Source: Terracoccus sp. 273MFTsu3.1 (GTDB lineage: Bacteria; Actinomycetota; Actinomycetes; Actinomycetales; Dermatophilaceae). From it: 64,000 nucleotides of DNA. Both the position numbers and the translations under genes were made by a program. Position 1 is the stretch's first letter. Every line of letters begins with the position of its first letter. Below are positions 27,985 to 36,983 of the stretch, piece by piece. Location: the NCBI RefSeq assembly GCF_000383675.1, contig NZ_KB911828.1, positions 1 to 64,000 on the forward strand. The letters run 5' to 3'. The notes under the pieces were generated by a model that was not told the origin of the DNA, did no database searches, and saw only the letters and a list, made by a program, of their open reading frames with translations.

Positions 27985-29136
27985 GTGAACGAGCGACACG
28001 CCGTCCTGACCGTGTGGGAGACCGGATTCGACTGGTCCCCGGCCCCCGACGTCGACTACGCCGACGTCCACGTCGACGGTGCTGAGGCGGTGACCTACCG
28101 CGCCCGGGTCTGGGAGTCGCCCGTCGTCGAGTCCCCTTTCGTCGCAACGGAGCTCATCCCGTCGTGGAACGCCCGCACGCCGGCCGGCACGTGGCTCCGG
28201 GTCGAGGGGAGGGTGGCCGACGACGGAGGCTGGACGCCGTGGTTCACCTTCGCCCGGTGGGGCGAGGACGACCCGGCGGGGGAGTCACCGATCACCCGGA
28301 CCACGGTCCCGGACCAGGCCTTCGACACCGGGAGGGTCTCGACGGACACGTGGCTGTCGGCGCCCGGCCGGGGCGTCGATCGGTGGCAGCTGCGCGTCAC
28401 GGCCATGGCGCTTCCGGATGACGAGATCGCCTGGCCCACGGTGACGCTCGTCGCCGGCGCGGCCTCACGCTTCGCCGTCACGCCTGACGAGTCGACGAGC
28501 CGACCCGGAGTGGGGCGCGGTCACGAGGTCGCGGTCCCGCCGCACTCGCAGCGGCTGCACGTGGGGTCGTTCCCCCAGTGGGACAACGGCGGCGAGTCGT
28601 GGTGCTCGCCGACGTCGACGACGATGATCCTCGAGCACTGGGGGAGAGCGCCGTCGCGGGACGAGGCCTCGTGGGTCGGACACGACACCGACCCGGAGGT
28701 CGTGCACGGCGTGCGCCGCGTCTACGACGTGGCCTACGAGGGCGCGGGCAACTGGGCGTTCAACACCGCGTATGCCGGCGCGCGCGGGCTGCGGGCCTAC
28801 GTGACCCGCCTGCGTGACCTCACCGAGGTCGAGGCATTCGTCGCGGCGGGCATCCCGCTCGTCGTGTCGGTGGGCTTCCGCGAGGACGAGCTCGACGGAG
28901 CCGGCTACGAGACGAACGGCCACCTGCTGACCGTCGTCGGCTTCACGGACCAGGGTGACGTCGTGTCCAACGACCCCAACTCCCATCGCATCGCGAGCAA
29001 CGAGCAGGTGCGCAGCGTCTACCGCCGCGACCAGTTCGAACGGGTCTGGCTCGGCACCAACGGAGGGCTGGCCTACGTCATGCACCCGCGCGACGTCGCG
29101 CTGCCGTCCCCGCCCCCCGAGCCGAACTGGCGCTGA
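27985..29136 (+). CDS. C39-like peptidase family protein, no signal peptide
   Basis: 383 residues. The C-terminal half is a papain-like C39-type domain with catalytic Cys about 207 in GGESWCSPTSTTMI, His about 312 in TNGHLLTVVGF and Asn/Asp in SNDPNSH. The N-terminal 150 residues are a beta-rich domain (ELIPSWNARTPAGTWLRVEG). The protein is closely related along most of its length to the next gene. No signal peptide is visible from the GTG at 27985, unlike the Tat-exported paralogue, so either export is lost or the start is misplaced. CATGCT lies six bases before the GTG. Confidence 0.75.
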   Translation: MNERHAVLTVWETGFDWSPAPDVDYADVHVDGAEAVTYRARVWESPVVESPFVATELIPSWNARTPAGTWLRVEGRVADDGGWTPWFTFARWGEDDPAGESPITRTTVPDQAFDTGRVSTDTWLSAPGRGVDRWQLRVTAMALPDDEIAWPTVTLVAGAASRFAVTPDESTSRPGVGRGHEVAVPPHSQRLHVGSFPQWDNGGESWCSPTSTTMILEHWGRAPSRDEASWVGHDTDPEVVHGVRRVYDVAYEGAGNWAFNTAYAGARGLRAYVTRLRDLTEVEAFVAAGIPLVVSVGFREDELDGAGYETNGHLLTVVGFTDQGDVVSNDPNSHRIASNEQVRSVYRRDQFERVWLGTNGGLAYVMHPRDVALPSPPPEPNWR

Positions 29137-29251
29137 CGCGTCATATTCCTCCGCGACAGGTCCTCATCGCGAGAATTTACGACGCCAACACCCCATGGAG
29201 CGAGGACCGGGTGTTGACTGGCCGCGCGATCCCCCTCCCGGAAGGTGTGCC

Positions 29252-30559
29252 ATGCCCAGTCGCTCCACCGTCTCAGCCGCTCCGTTCCAGCCCAGCCGTC
29301 GCTCGCTGCTCGCCGGTGCCGCCGCCAGCGCCGCCGCCGGTGTCGCCCTCGTCGGCGTCTCGGACGCGCCGCGGGCCCGCGCGGCGGAGACCAAGAAGGG
29401 CGGGGCCGACCGACACGTCCACTACGCCTCGTGGTCCGGAGCCGACCTCGTGTTCGGCCCGTTCGACCGCACCCTCGACTACACCGACCCGCACGCCACG
29501 GGGGGCGCCCCGGTCACCTACGAGGTCGCGACCTGGACCTCTCCCGTCGTCACCCCGGGCTTCGGCCTGACCGAGCTCGTCGCCTCGTGGAACGCCGCGA
29601 CGCCCGGCGGTTCGTGGGTCGAGGTGCGCGTCCGGGGCACCAGCGGTGGCACGACGACGAAGGACTACGTGCTGGGCCGCTGGGCGGCCGAGGACCCCGC
29701 CGACGGCGGTGGCATCCACCGCACCTCCGTCGCCGGCCAGGGCGACACCGTGGCGACCGTCCTCACCGACACCCTCGCGACCCGCACCGGCTACTCCCTC
29801 ACGGACTGGCAGCTCGAGGTGCGGCTCCTGCGGCCGCGCGGCAGCTCCGACACGCCCTCCGTCTCCGTCGTCGGGGCGATGGCCTCGGCCCTGCCCGCTG
29901 TCAAGAAGGTGCCGCGCAGCCCGAACGGACCCGCCTGCGGCACGACCCTCGACGTCCCCACCTACTCGCAGGAGGTCCACGTCGGGCACTACCCGCAGTG
30001 GGACAACGGCGGCGAGGCCTGGTGCTCACCCACCTCGACGTCGATGGTCGTCGCCTACTGGGGTGCCGGGCCGACGGCGTCCGAGACCGCCTGGGTCGAC
30101 CCGCCCGTCGACGCCCAGGTCGACTTCACGGCGCGCAACGTCTTCGACTACACCTACGACGGCGCGGGCAACTGGCCCTTCAACACCGCGTATGCCGCCA
30201 CGCGCGGGAACCTCCGCGGTTTCGTGACCCGGCTGCGCACCCTGACCGAGGCCGAGGCGTTCATCGCCGCCGGCATCCCGCTCGTCGTGTCGGTGTCGTT
30301 CAAGAAGGGCGAGCTCACGGGCGCGGGCTACGGCACCAACGGCCACCTCATGGTCGTCGTCGGCTTCACCGAGTCCGGCGACGTCGTCTGCAACGACCCC
30401 GCCTCGCACCTCGTCGCGAGCGACGACCAGGTGCGCGTCGTCTACGACCGGGAGCAGTTCGAGAACGTCTGGGCGCCGCACAGCGGGGGCATCGTCTACG
30501 TCATCCGGCCCGCCGACCGCCCGCTGCCCCCGGCGCCGGCACACGAGCCCAACTGGTGA
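29252..30559 (+). CDS. Tat-exported C39-like peptidase family protein
   Basis: 435 residues. The N-terminus carries a twin-arginine signal (SRRSLLAGAAASAAAGVALV, residues about 14-33) ending ARAAE. Domain layout matches the upstream gene: a beta-rich domain (LVASWNAATPGGSWVEVRV) and a C39-type catalytic domain with Cys about 257 (GGEAWCSPTSTSMV), His about 363 (TNGHLMVVVGF) and Asp in NDPASH. Long identical blocks with the upstream paralogue (GAGNW.FNTAYA, AAGIPLVVSV) show a tandem duplication. It probably acts outside the cytoplasm as a peptidase or amidase. ATG start with GGAAGG upstream. Confidence 0.8.
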   Translation: MPSRSTVSAAPFQPSRRSLLAGAAASAAAGVALVGVSDAPRARAAETKKGGADRHVHYASWSGADLVFGPFDRTLDYTDPHATGGAPVTYEVATWTSPVVTPGFGLTELVASWNAATPGGSWVEVRVRGTSGGTTTKDYVLGRWAAEDPADGGGIHRTSVAGQGDTVATVLTDTLATRTGYSLTDWQLEVRLLRPRGSSDTPSVSVVGAMASALPAVKKVPRSPNGPACGTTLDVPTYSQEVHVGHYPQWDNGGEAWCSPTSTSMVVAYWGAGPTASETAWVDPPVDAQVDFTARNVFDYTYDGAGNWPFNTAYAATRGNLRGFVTRLRTLTEAEAFIAAGIPLVVSVSFKKGELTGAGYGTNGHLMVVVGFTESGDVVCNDPASHLVASDDQVRVVYDREQFENVWAPHSGGIVYVIRPADRPLPPAPAHEPNW

Positions 30560-30590
30560 CCTGACGCCCAGCGCCGGAGTCGCCGCGGCG

Positions 30591-31358
30591 TCACCGACCG
30601 AGGCCCGACCTCGGGTCGCGGTCGGTGACGCAGTAGAGCGCGCCGGTCGGGTCGAGCAGCGTCGTCCACCCGCCGCCGTGGTCGGCCACGACGGTCGCGC
30701 CGAGGCCCACGTGTCGGGAGACCTCGGTCGGTCGGTCGTCGCAGGCCAGGTCGAGGTGACCGGTGACGGGCCCGGTCGCCGGCTCGACGAGCCGCTGCAG
30801 GAGCAGACGCAGGGGGATGCCGTCCGGGCGCACGAGGTGGCGGAACTCCGGGCGGCCCACCGACCCGCGCAGCCGCCAGCCGGTGAGGTCGGACCAGAAG
30901 GCGCACTCGGTCTCGTAGGCGGCGCCCGGGATGTCGAGGCACACCTGGTCGACGACGCTCTCGTGCCCCCGGGGCCACCGGGTCGGCCAGGGACGTTGGG
31001 CGAGCGGCTCGTGGACGAAGCAGAAGACGAAGCCGCCGGGGGAGCGGAGGACGACGTAGCCGTGCTCCGACCGGTGGATGACCTCGGCGCCGAGGCCCTC
31101 GGCCCGAGCCGCCGACTCTGCGATCGAGCTGACGTGCAGGTCGAGGTGGGTCCCGGGCCCGGCTGCGCCGCCTGCGGCGGTGCGCTGGATCTTGAGGTAG
31201 GGGTCACCGACCGGGGGGAGCAACGTCGTGAACTCCGCGTCGTCCCCGCGAGCCGGCGACGCGGCATACCCCGTCACCGCCGACCAGAAGCGGGTGCCCG
31301 CGGCGTGGACGTCGGGCGGGAGGTCGAGGAAGGCGGTGACCCAGCTGACCGTCGTCAT
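30591..31358 (-). CDS. Two-domain VOC (glyoxalase-like) family protein
   Basis: 255 residues made of two VOC modules (about 5-115 and 130-250). The opening VSWVTAFLDLPPDVHAAGTRFWSAVTGY is typical of the glyoxalase-like branch in actinobacteria; the second module repeats AYETECAFWSDLTGW. Candidate metal ligands are HLDLHV, VHEP and HLDLAC. Function is unknown; relatives include glyoxalase and resistance proteins. ATG start at 31358, with TAGTCT six bases upstream and no Shine-Dalgarno sequence. Confidence 0.8.
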   Translation of the reverse strand: MTTVSWVTAFLDLPPDVHAAGTRFWSAVTGYAASPARGDDAEFTTLLPPVGDPYLKIQRTAAGGAAGPGTHLDLHVSSIAESAARAEGLGAEVIHRSEHGYVVLRSPGGFVFCFVHEPLAQRPWPTRWPRGHESVVDQVCLDIPGAAYETECAFWSDLTGWRLRGSVGRPEFRHLVRPDGIPLRLLLQRLVEPATGPVTGHLDLACDDRPTEVSRHVGLGATVVADHGGGWTTLLDPTGALYCVTDRDPRSGLGR

Positions 31359-31364
31359 GGTCCG

Positions 31365-31370
31365 AGACTA
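31365..31370 (-). promoter_or_regulatory. Candidate -10 element for leaderless VOC gene
   Basis: TAGTCT on the minus strand ends six bases before the ATG at 31358. The same hexamer at the same spacing precedes the SDR gene at 43886. Confidence 0.5.
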
Positions 31371-31389
31371 GGCGAGGCAGACTGGGAGC

Positions 31390-31782
31390 ATGCCGACTCC
31401 GACCTCCTCTGCGTCCCGGGGCCACACCCCACCGGGGTGGCCGCCGGGCGTCCCGCCGGCCCACACGCCCGGCTGGGAGGACCGTGCCGTGCTGTGGCTG
31501 CTCGACCAGTGCCCGCCCGACTACCGCGCGTATGCCGGGTGGCGGCGTCACCCGATCGCGCTCGCGTGGCTGGCCGGTCGGCACCTCGACGGGCAGGTCG
31601 TGGCGATGCGGGACGCGTGGCGCGAGGCGCGTGTCGCCATCGGGCCGCACGTGCCGGCCGACGCCCTCACGGAGATCCTCGGGCAGATCGAGGCGGAGGG
31701 GATCCGGCTGCTGGCGGCCTCGCGCTCGGCGCGGCTGCTCCACGAGGCGCTCCAGGGCAAGGTCTTCGCGCCCCGCCTCTGA
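31390..31782 (+). CDS. Hypothetical protein, 130 aa
   Basis: 130 residues with a Pro-rich N-terminus (TPPGWPPGVPPAHTPGWEDRA) and a helical C-terminal part: VLWLLDQCPPDYRAYAGWRRHPIALAWLAGRHL cut at about residues 33-65, then QVVAMRDAWREARVAIGPHVP and QIEAEGIRLLAASRSARLLH. No family name is recognised. It is divergent from the VOC gene with 31 bases between start codons. CAGACT lies six bases before the ATG. Codon use and composition match its neighbours, so it is likely a real gene. Confidence 0.65.
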   Translation: MPTPTSSASRGHTPPGWPPGVPPAHTPGWEDRAVLWLLDQCPPDYRAYAGWRRHPIALAWLAGRHLDGQVVAMRDAWREARVAIGPHVPADALTEILGQIEAEGIRLLAASRSARLLHEALQGKVFAPRL

Positions 31783-31880
31783 AGGGCGTCGGGGCCCGTG
31801 GTGTGAGGGTCGTGTGACGAGACCGACAGGGCCTCGTGCGCACGGTTGGGAGCCGCCGGACGTTGACCCGTAGACTCGAT

Positions 31881-31900
31881 CGACCCACCCGAGTGGGTCG
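31881..31900 (+). promoter_or_regulatory. Leader hairpin upstream of dxs
   Basis: CGACCCAC-CCGA-GTGGGTCG forms a perfect 8-bp stem with a four-base loop, 26 bases before the dxs GTG and just after a TAGACT hexamer (31871-31876) that could be its -10. It would sit at the very 5' end of the transcript. Confidence 0.45.
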
Positions 31901-31926
31901 AGACACCACCGAGAGGACGAGGCAGC

Positions 31927-33792
31927 GTGGCCCTGCTGGAGACGATCACGAGCCCGGCGGCGCTCAAGGCGCTGCCGGTGACCCAGCTGCCCGCGCTGGC
32001 GGAGGAGATCCGCACCTTCCTCGTCACCGAGGTCTCCAAGACCGGTGGACACCTCGGCCCGAACCTCGGCGTCGTCGAGCTGACGATCGCGCTGCACCGG
32101 GTCTTCGAGTCGCCCCGCGACACCCTCGTCTTCGACACGGGCCACCAGGCCTACGTGCACAAGCTGCTCACCGGGCGGCACGACTTCAGCAAGCTCAAGA
32201 AGCAGGGCGGACTGTCCGGCTACCCGAGTCGCGCCGAGTCCGAGCACGACGTCGTCGAGAACTCGCACGCCTCGACCGCACTCTCGTGGGCCGACGGCAT
32301 CGCCAAGGGCCGCCGACTCTCGGGGGAGAGCGACCGGCACACCGTCGCCGTCATCGGTGACGGCGCCCTGACCGGTGGCATGGCATGGGAGGCGATCAAC
32401 AACATCGCCGTCGACAAGACCCTGCCCCTCGTCATCGTCGTCAACGACAACGAGCGGTCCTACGCACCGACGATCGGCGGGCTCGCCGACCACCTGGCCA
32501 CGCTGCGCACGACTCGTGGCTACGAGCGGTTCCTCGACTGGGGCAAGCGGTCGCTCGCCAGGACGCCGGTCGTCGGCGGCGCGATGTTCGAGACGCTCCA
32601 CGGCGTCAAGAAGGGCATCAAGGACATCGTCGCGCCGCAGGGCATGTTCGAGGACCTCGGCCTGAAGTACATCGGGCCCGTCGACGGCCACGACGAGCAG
32701 GCGCTCGAGCGGGCGTTGGCCAAGGCCAAGGACTTCGGCGGCCCTGTCATCGTGCACGTCATCACCCAGAAGGGCCGTGGCTACCAGCCGGCCATCGACG
32801 ACGAGGCCGACCAGTTCCACGGCGTCGGCAAGTTCAACCCCGAGACCGGGCTGCCCTTCGAGGTGTCCGGTCGCATCTGGACCGACGAGTTCAACGAGGA
32901 GATGGTGGCGATCGGGGCAGAGCGTCCCGACGTCGTCGCCCTCACCGCCGCCATGCTCATCCCGGTCGGCCTCGACGGCTTCGCCGCCGCGTATCCCGAC
33001 CGCGTCTTCGACGTCGGCATCGCGGAGCAGCACGCCGTCACCATGGCGTCCGGGCTCGCCTACGCCGGCCTGCACCCCGTCGTCGCGGTCTATGCGACGT
33101 TCCTCAACCGGGCCTTCGACCAGCTCCTCATGGACTGCGCGCTCCACCGGGCGGGCATCACCCTCATCCTCGACCGGGCCGGCGTCACGGGCAGTGACGG
33201 CGCCTCGCACAACGGCATGTGGGACATGACGCTCACCTCGATCGTGCCCGGACTGCGCCTCGCCGCTCCCCGTGACGGCGAGCAGGTCAGGCGCCAGCTG
33301 CGTGAGGCCGTCGACGTCACCGACGGCCCGACCGTGATCCGCTTCCCGAAGGGCGACGTCGCCGACCCGCTGACGGCGGTCCGCACGATCGGCGACGTCG
33401 ACGTGCTCTTCGAGAACGCCGGCGACGACGTCGACCTGCTCGTCGTGGGCGTCGGCGCCTTCGCCGGGCTCGCCATCGAGGCTGGCGAGAAGATCGCCGC
33501 GCACGGACGCACCGTCCGCGTCGTCGACCCGCGGTGGGTGCTGCCCGTCAGTGACGACGTCGTCGCGCTCGCACGCCGTGCCGAGGCCGTGGCCGTCATC
33601 GAGGACAACCTCGTCAGCGGCGGCGTCGGCGCGGCCGTGGTGCTCGCGCTGCGCGAGGCGGACGTCGACGTGCCCGTCCACACCTACGGCATCCCGAAGC
33701 GCTTCCTCGACCACGCCTCGCGCGGCCAGATCCTCGAGGAGCTCGGCCTGACCGGTGACCAGGTCGTCGCCGACCTCGAGCCGAGGCTCTGA
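31927..33792 (+). CDS. dxs: 1-deoxy-D-xylulose-5-phosphate synthase
   Basis: 621 residues; the first enzyme of the MEP isoprenoid pathway, joining pyruvate and glyceraldehyde 3-phosphate with TPP. Diagnostic segments are [19 protein letters not shown] (about 39-57), the TPP motif [16 protein letters not shown] (about 144-159) with [20 protein letters not shown] near the C-terminus, and [20 protein letters not shown] (about 360-379). Length is typical. GTG start with GAGAGGACGAGG upstream. The following membrane-protein gene starts one base after its stop codon. Confidence 0.95.
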   Translation: MALLETITSPAALKALPVTQLPALAEEIRTFLVTEVSKTGGHLGPNLGVVELTIALHRVFESPRDTLVFDTGHQAYVHKLLTGRHDFSKLKKQGGLSGYPSRAESEHDVVENSHASTALSWADGIAKGRRLSGESDRHTVAVIGDGALTGGMAWEAINNIAVDKTLPLVIVVNDNERSYAPTIGGLADHLATLRTTRGYERFLDWGKRSLARTPVVGGAMFETLHGVKKGIKDIVAPQGMFEDLGLKYIGPVDGHDEQALERALAKAKDFGGPVIVHVITQKGRGYQPAIDDEADQFHGVGKFNPETGLPFEVSGRIWTDEFNEEMVAIGAERPDVVALTAAMLIPVGLDGFAAAYPDRVFDVGIAEQHAVTMASGLAYAGLHPVVAVYATFLNRAFDQLLMDCALHRAGITLILDRAGVTGSDGASHNGMWDMTLTSIVPGLRLAAPRDGEQVRRQLREAVDVTDGPTVIRFPKGDVADPLTAVRTIGDVDVLFENAGDDVDLLVVGVGAFAGLAIEAGEKIAAHGRTVRVVDPRWVLPVSDDVVALARRAEAVAVIEDNLVSGGVGAAVVLALREADVDVPVHTYGIPKRFLDHASRGQILEELGLTGDQVVADLEPRL

Positions 33793-33793
33793 C

Positions 33794-34123
33794 GTGCAGC
33801 TCCGGAACGCCGCTGACGTGACGACCGCCCCCATCGCGGCCCTCGGGCTCGTCGGCGGCTACGTCGTCGCGCGCGAGAGCGGCATCCGACCCCTCGGAGG
33901 CGTCGTGCTCGCGGCGGCCGGCCTCTACGCCGGACGCAGCTGGGTCGCCAAGGCCGGGGGCGCGGGCGCCACAGGTCTCGCGGCCGTCTACCTCGGCGGG
34001 TTCGCGGCCTCGCACGTGCTGGCGAGGAAGATCGGCGCGTGGCCCGCCGTCCTCACCGTGGCGGCGGCCAGCGCTGCCGCATCGTGGGTCGTCGCCGACC
34101 GCCCTCGCCGAGTGGCGGATTGA
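33794..34123 (+). CDS. Small hydrophobic membrane protein downstream of dxs
   Basis: 109 residues, almost entirely Ala/Gly/Val-rich, with three or four short hydrophobic segments (IAALGLVGGYVVA; LGGVVLAAAGLYAG; ATGLAAVYLGGFAASHVLA; AVLTVAAASAAASWVVA). No family is recognised. The GTG at 33794 follows the dxs stop codon with one base between, so it is probably translated with dxs. It may be a conserved dxs-neighbour membrane protein, but nothing in the sequence shows a function. Confidence 0.6.
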   Translation: MQLRNAADVTTAPIAALGLVGGYVVARESGIRPLGGVVLAAAGLYAGRSWVAKAGGAGATGLAAVYLGGFAASHVLARKIGAWPAVLTVAAASAAASWVVADRPRRVAD

Positions 34124-34262
34124 CACATGTCGACACCGGCTTTGTGGTCTCCGGTCCCACCGTGGGCCGTTCGAGACTGAACTACTTTCGCCGAAACGGT
34201 TGGGCGTCAACGGATCTCGTTGCAGCAAAGGCGCGAGCGCCCGCCAGAGGTGGAGGACATCG

Positions 34263-35483
34263 GTGTCCAAGCGGTGGAGTCTCGCGCTCGCGAGCGCCAT
34301 GATCACGCTGTCGGTCGCGGCCTGCGGCTCTCCCGGCCAGCCGGGCGCACCGGCTGCCGGCAACGGCACGGGGGCTGCCTCCGGAGGTGTCGGCGCCCCG
34401 TACAAGGTCGGCCTCGTCTACTCCAAGTCGGGCCCGCTGGCCAGCTACGGCGAGCAGTACCGCCAAGGCCTCACGGCCGGCATCGACTACGCCACCAAGG
34501 GCACCGGCGCGGTCGCCGGCCACACGATCCAGATCACCGAGCAGGACGATGCGGGCGACCCGGCCAAGGCCGTCGCCTCGGCGACCGACCTCATCGGGCA
34601 GGGCAACACGATCATCGCGGGCTCGACGTCGAGCGGCGTGGCCCTGCAGGTCGCGCCGCTGGCCAAGGACAACAAGGTGCTCTTCATCTCGGGACCGGCG
34701 GCCGCAGACGCCGTGACCGGTGCCAACCGCTACACCTTCCGCTCGGGTCGCCAGACCTACCAGGACGTCGCGACCGCGGGCAGCATCCTCGGTGACGTCA
34801 AGGGCAAGAAGGTCACGGTGCTCGCGCAGGACAGCGCCTTCGGCAAGGCCAACGTCGCCGCGGTGACGGCCATCCTCGGCGCCAAGGGGGCGACGGTGAG
34901 CGCCGTCGAGGTGCCCTCGGCCGCAACCGACCTGACCCCGTTCGCGACCAAGGTCAAGGGCGCCGCGCCCGACCTGCTCTTCGTCGCCTGGGCCGGTGCC
35001 AACGCCACGGCGATGTGGACCACCCTCGGTCAGCAAGGGGTCTTCGACTCCACGAAGGTCGTCACCGGGCTCGACATCAAGGCGACGCACGCCCTCTTCG
35101 GCGAGGTCGCGACGAAGATCAACTTCCTCTCGCACTTCTTCGACGGCGCGGCGGACAACGCGGCCTACCAGGCTCTCGAAACCGGCCTGAAGAAGCAGGG
35201 CGCCACCGTCGACCTCTTCACCAACGACGGCTTCGTCGCCGGCCAGATGATCGTCCACGCGCTCGAGTCCGGCGGCGGCGACGTCGACAAGATGGTGACC
35301 GCCCTCGAGGGCTGGACCTTCGACGGCCCGAAGGGCTCGCTCGAGATCCGCGCCGAGGACCATGCGCTCCTGCAGCCGATGTTCACGGCCACCCTGAAGA
35401 AGGACGGCAGCAACGTCGTGCCGCAGCTCGTCGACACCCTCGACGCGGCGACCGTCGCGCCGCCCGTCACCCCCTTCAAGTGA
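34263..35483 (+). CDS. Branched-chain amino-acid-type ABC transporter substrate-binding lipoprotein
   Basis: 406 residues, type I periplasmic-binding fold of the LivJ/LivK family. The signal peptide ends in lipobox LSVAAC (Cys21), then a Gly/Ala-rich linker. The binding domain starts YKVGLVYSKSGPLASYGEQYRQGL and includes ITEQDDAGDPAKAVASATDLI and IIAGSTSSGVALQVAPLA. The ligand may be an amino acid, amide or aromatic acid. GTG start at 34263 with GGAGG six bases upstream. It heads a six-gene operon. The 139-bp upstream gap has a TTTCGCCGAAA symmetric element (34186-34196). Confidence 0.9.
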   Translation: MSKRWSLALASAMITLSVAACGSPGQPGAPAAGNGTGAASGGVGAPYKVGLVYSKSGPLASYGEQYRQGLTAGIDYATKGTGAVAGHTIQITEQDDAGDPAKAVASATDLIGQGNTIIAGSTSSGVALQVAPLAKDNKVLFISGPAAADAVTGANRYTFRSGRQTYQDVATAGSILGDVKGKKVTVLAQDSAFGKANVAAVTAILGAKGATVSAVEVPSAATDLTPFATKVKGAAPDLLFVAWAGANATAMWTTLGQQGVFDSTKVVTGLDIKATHALFGEVATKINFLSHFFDGAADNAAYQALETGLKKQGATVDLFTNDGFVAGQMIVHALESGGGDVDKMVTALEGWTFDGPKGSLEIRAEDHALLQPMFTATLKKDGSNVVPQLVDTLDAATVAPPVTPFK

Positions 35484-35499
35484 GCGGACACCAGACGTC

Positions 35500-36234
35500 G
35501 TGATCAGCGCAGAGGCCGTCGGCTGGAAGGTCGGTGGCGCCCAGATCCTCGATGACGTCTCCCTGACCGTGGGGGCCGGTGAGCTGCTCGGCATCATCGG
35601 CCCCAACGGCGCGGGCAAGTCGTCGTTCGTCAACATCCTCAGTGGGGTGACCAAGCCGTCCTCCGGCCGGATCACTCTGCAGGACAAGGACGTCACCGGC
35701 GCGAGCGCCACCCGGCGCGCCCGTCTGGGACTGGCGCGCTCCTTCCAGACGTCGGCGCTCTTCGACGGTCTGAGCGCGGGCGAGAACGTTCGTCTCGCCA
35801 TCCAGGCCGCCGGGCCGGCGGCGTTCTCGCCGTTTCGCGCTGCCGGGTCGGCGTCGTCGGGAGCGATCGAGGACCTCCTGGCCCGAGTGCGTATGCCGGG
35901 TCGCGCGCAGACGCTCGCGCGTGACCTGTCGCACGGCGACCGTCGCAAGCTCGAGCTCGCGATGGCCCTCGCGTCCGAGCCTGCCGTGCTGCTCCTCGAC
36001 GAGCCGATGGCAGGGGTGTCCGCGGAGGACGTCGACGGTCTGAGCGAGATCATCGGCGAGGTGCGCGACTCGGGGGTCGCCGTCGCCATGGTCGAGCACC
36101 ACATGCACGTCGTGCTCGGACTCGCCGACCGCGTCGCCGTCCTGCACCACGGGCAGCTGCTCGCCGTCGGCGCCCCGACCGAGGTGACCGCCGACGCGCG
36201 TGTCCAGCAGGCCTACCTGGGAGAAGCGCTGTGA
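35500..36234 (+). CDS. ABC transporter ATP-binding protein, LivG type
   Basis: 244 residues. Walker A GPNGAGKS (about 34), Q-loop region ARSFQTSALFDGLS, signature LSHGDRRKLELAMAL (about 142), Walker B VLLLDEP (about 164) and the H-loop in MVEHHMHVV. The HGDRRKLE form of the signature is typical of LivG-type subunits. It energises uptake by the LivH/LivM pair downstream. GTG start; the last four bases overlap the start of the LivF-type gene. Confidence 0.9.
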   Translation: MISAEAVGWKVGGAQILDDVSLTVGAGELLGIIGPNGAGKSSFVNILSGVTKPSSGRITLQDKDVTGASATRRARLGLARSFQTSALFDGLSAGENVRLAIQAAGPAAFSPFRAAGSASSGAIEDLLARVRMPGRAQTLARDLSHGDRRKLELAMALASEPAVLLLDEPMAGVSAEDVDGLSEIIGEVRDSGVAVAMVEHHMHVVLGLADRVAVLHHGQLLAVGAPTEVTADARVQQAYLGEAL

Positions 36235-36983
36235 CCGAGAGCAACCCGTCCGCACACGAGTCGTCGCCGGCAGCTCCCGTGCTGACGCTCGACGACGTCC
36301 ACGTCCGCTACGGCGGCTCCCACATCCTCCAGGGCGTGTCGTTCGACGTGCCCGCCACCGGGGTCACCGCGCTGCTCGGCCGCAACGGCGTCGGCAAGAC
36401 GACGACGCTCAGGTCGATCATCGGGCTGGCGCCGCGCACCGGCCGGATCCTGCTCGAGGGCAGGGAGATCCAGGACCGGACGACCGCACGCATCGTTCGC
36501 GGAGGGATCGGCTACGTTCCCGAGGACCGAGAGGTCTTCGGTGGCCTCACGGTCGAGGAGAACCTGCGCCTCGTCGACCCTGACCGTGGGGTCGACGCCC
36601 CCGTGGTGGCCCGGCTCTTCCCGGACCTCGTGTCCCGGCGCGGCCAGCGGGCCGGCACCCTCTCGGGCGGCCAGCAGCAGATGGTCTCGCTGGCCCGGGT
36701 CCTGCTGCGCGAGAACGTCCTCCTGCTCATCGACGAGCCCACCAAGGGCCTCGCCCCCAAGCTCGTGACCGAGGTCGCCGACGTGCTCGCCGAGGTGCAC
36801 CGCACGACCCCCATCCTGCTCGTCGAGCAGAACCTCCCGCTCGTGCGTCGCATCGCGGACCGGGTCGTCGTGCTGGACGCCGGAGCCGTCGTGCACCGGG
36901 GTGCCGCCGCCGACCTCGTCGCGGACGTGGACCTGACCCGCGAGCTGCTCGGGGTCTCGATGCGTCGGCAGGGTGCGGCATGA
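36231..36983 (+). CDS. ABC transporter ATP-binding protein, LivF type
   Basis: 250 residues. Walker A GRNGVGKTT (about 50), signature LSGGQQQMVSLARVLL (about 143), Walker B VLLLIDEPTKGLAP (about 162), H-loop LLVEQNLPLV. GRNGVGKTT and the IDEPTKGLAP sequence are typical of LivF. GTG start overlaps the LivG stop (GTGA) and its own stop overlaps the next start (ATGA), so the set is translationally coupled. Confidence 0.9.
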   Translation: MTESNPSAHESSPAAPVLTLDDVHVRYGGSHILQGVSFDVPATGVTALLGRNGVGKTTTLRSIIGLAPRTGRILLEGREIQDRTTARIVRGGIGYVPEDREVFGGLTVEENLRLVDPDRGVDAPVVARLFPDLVSRRGQRAGTLSGGQQQMVSLARVLLRENVLLLIDEPTKGLAPKLVTEVADVLAEVHRTTPILLVEQNLPLVRRIADRVVVLDAGAVVHRGAAADLVADVDLTRELLGVSMRRQGAA

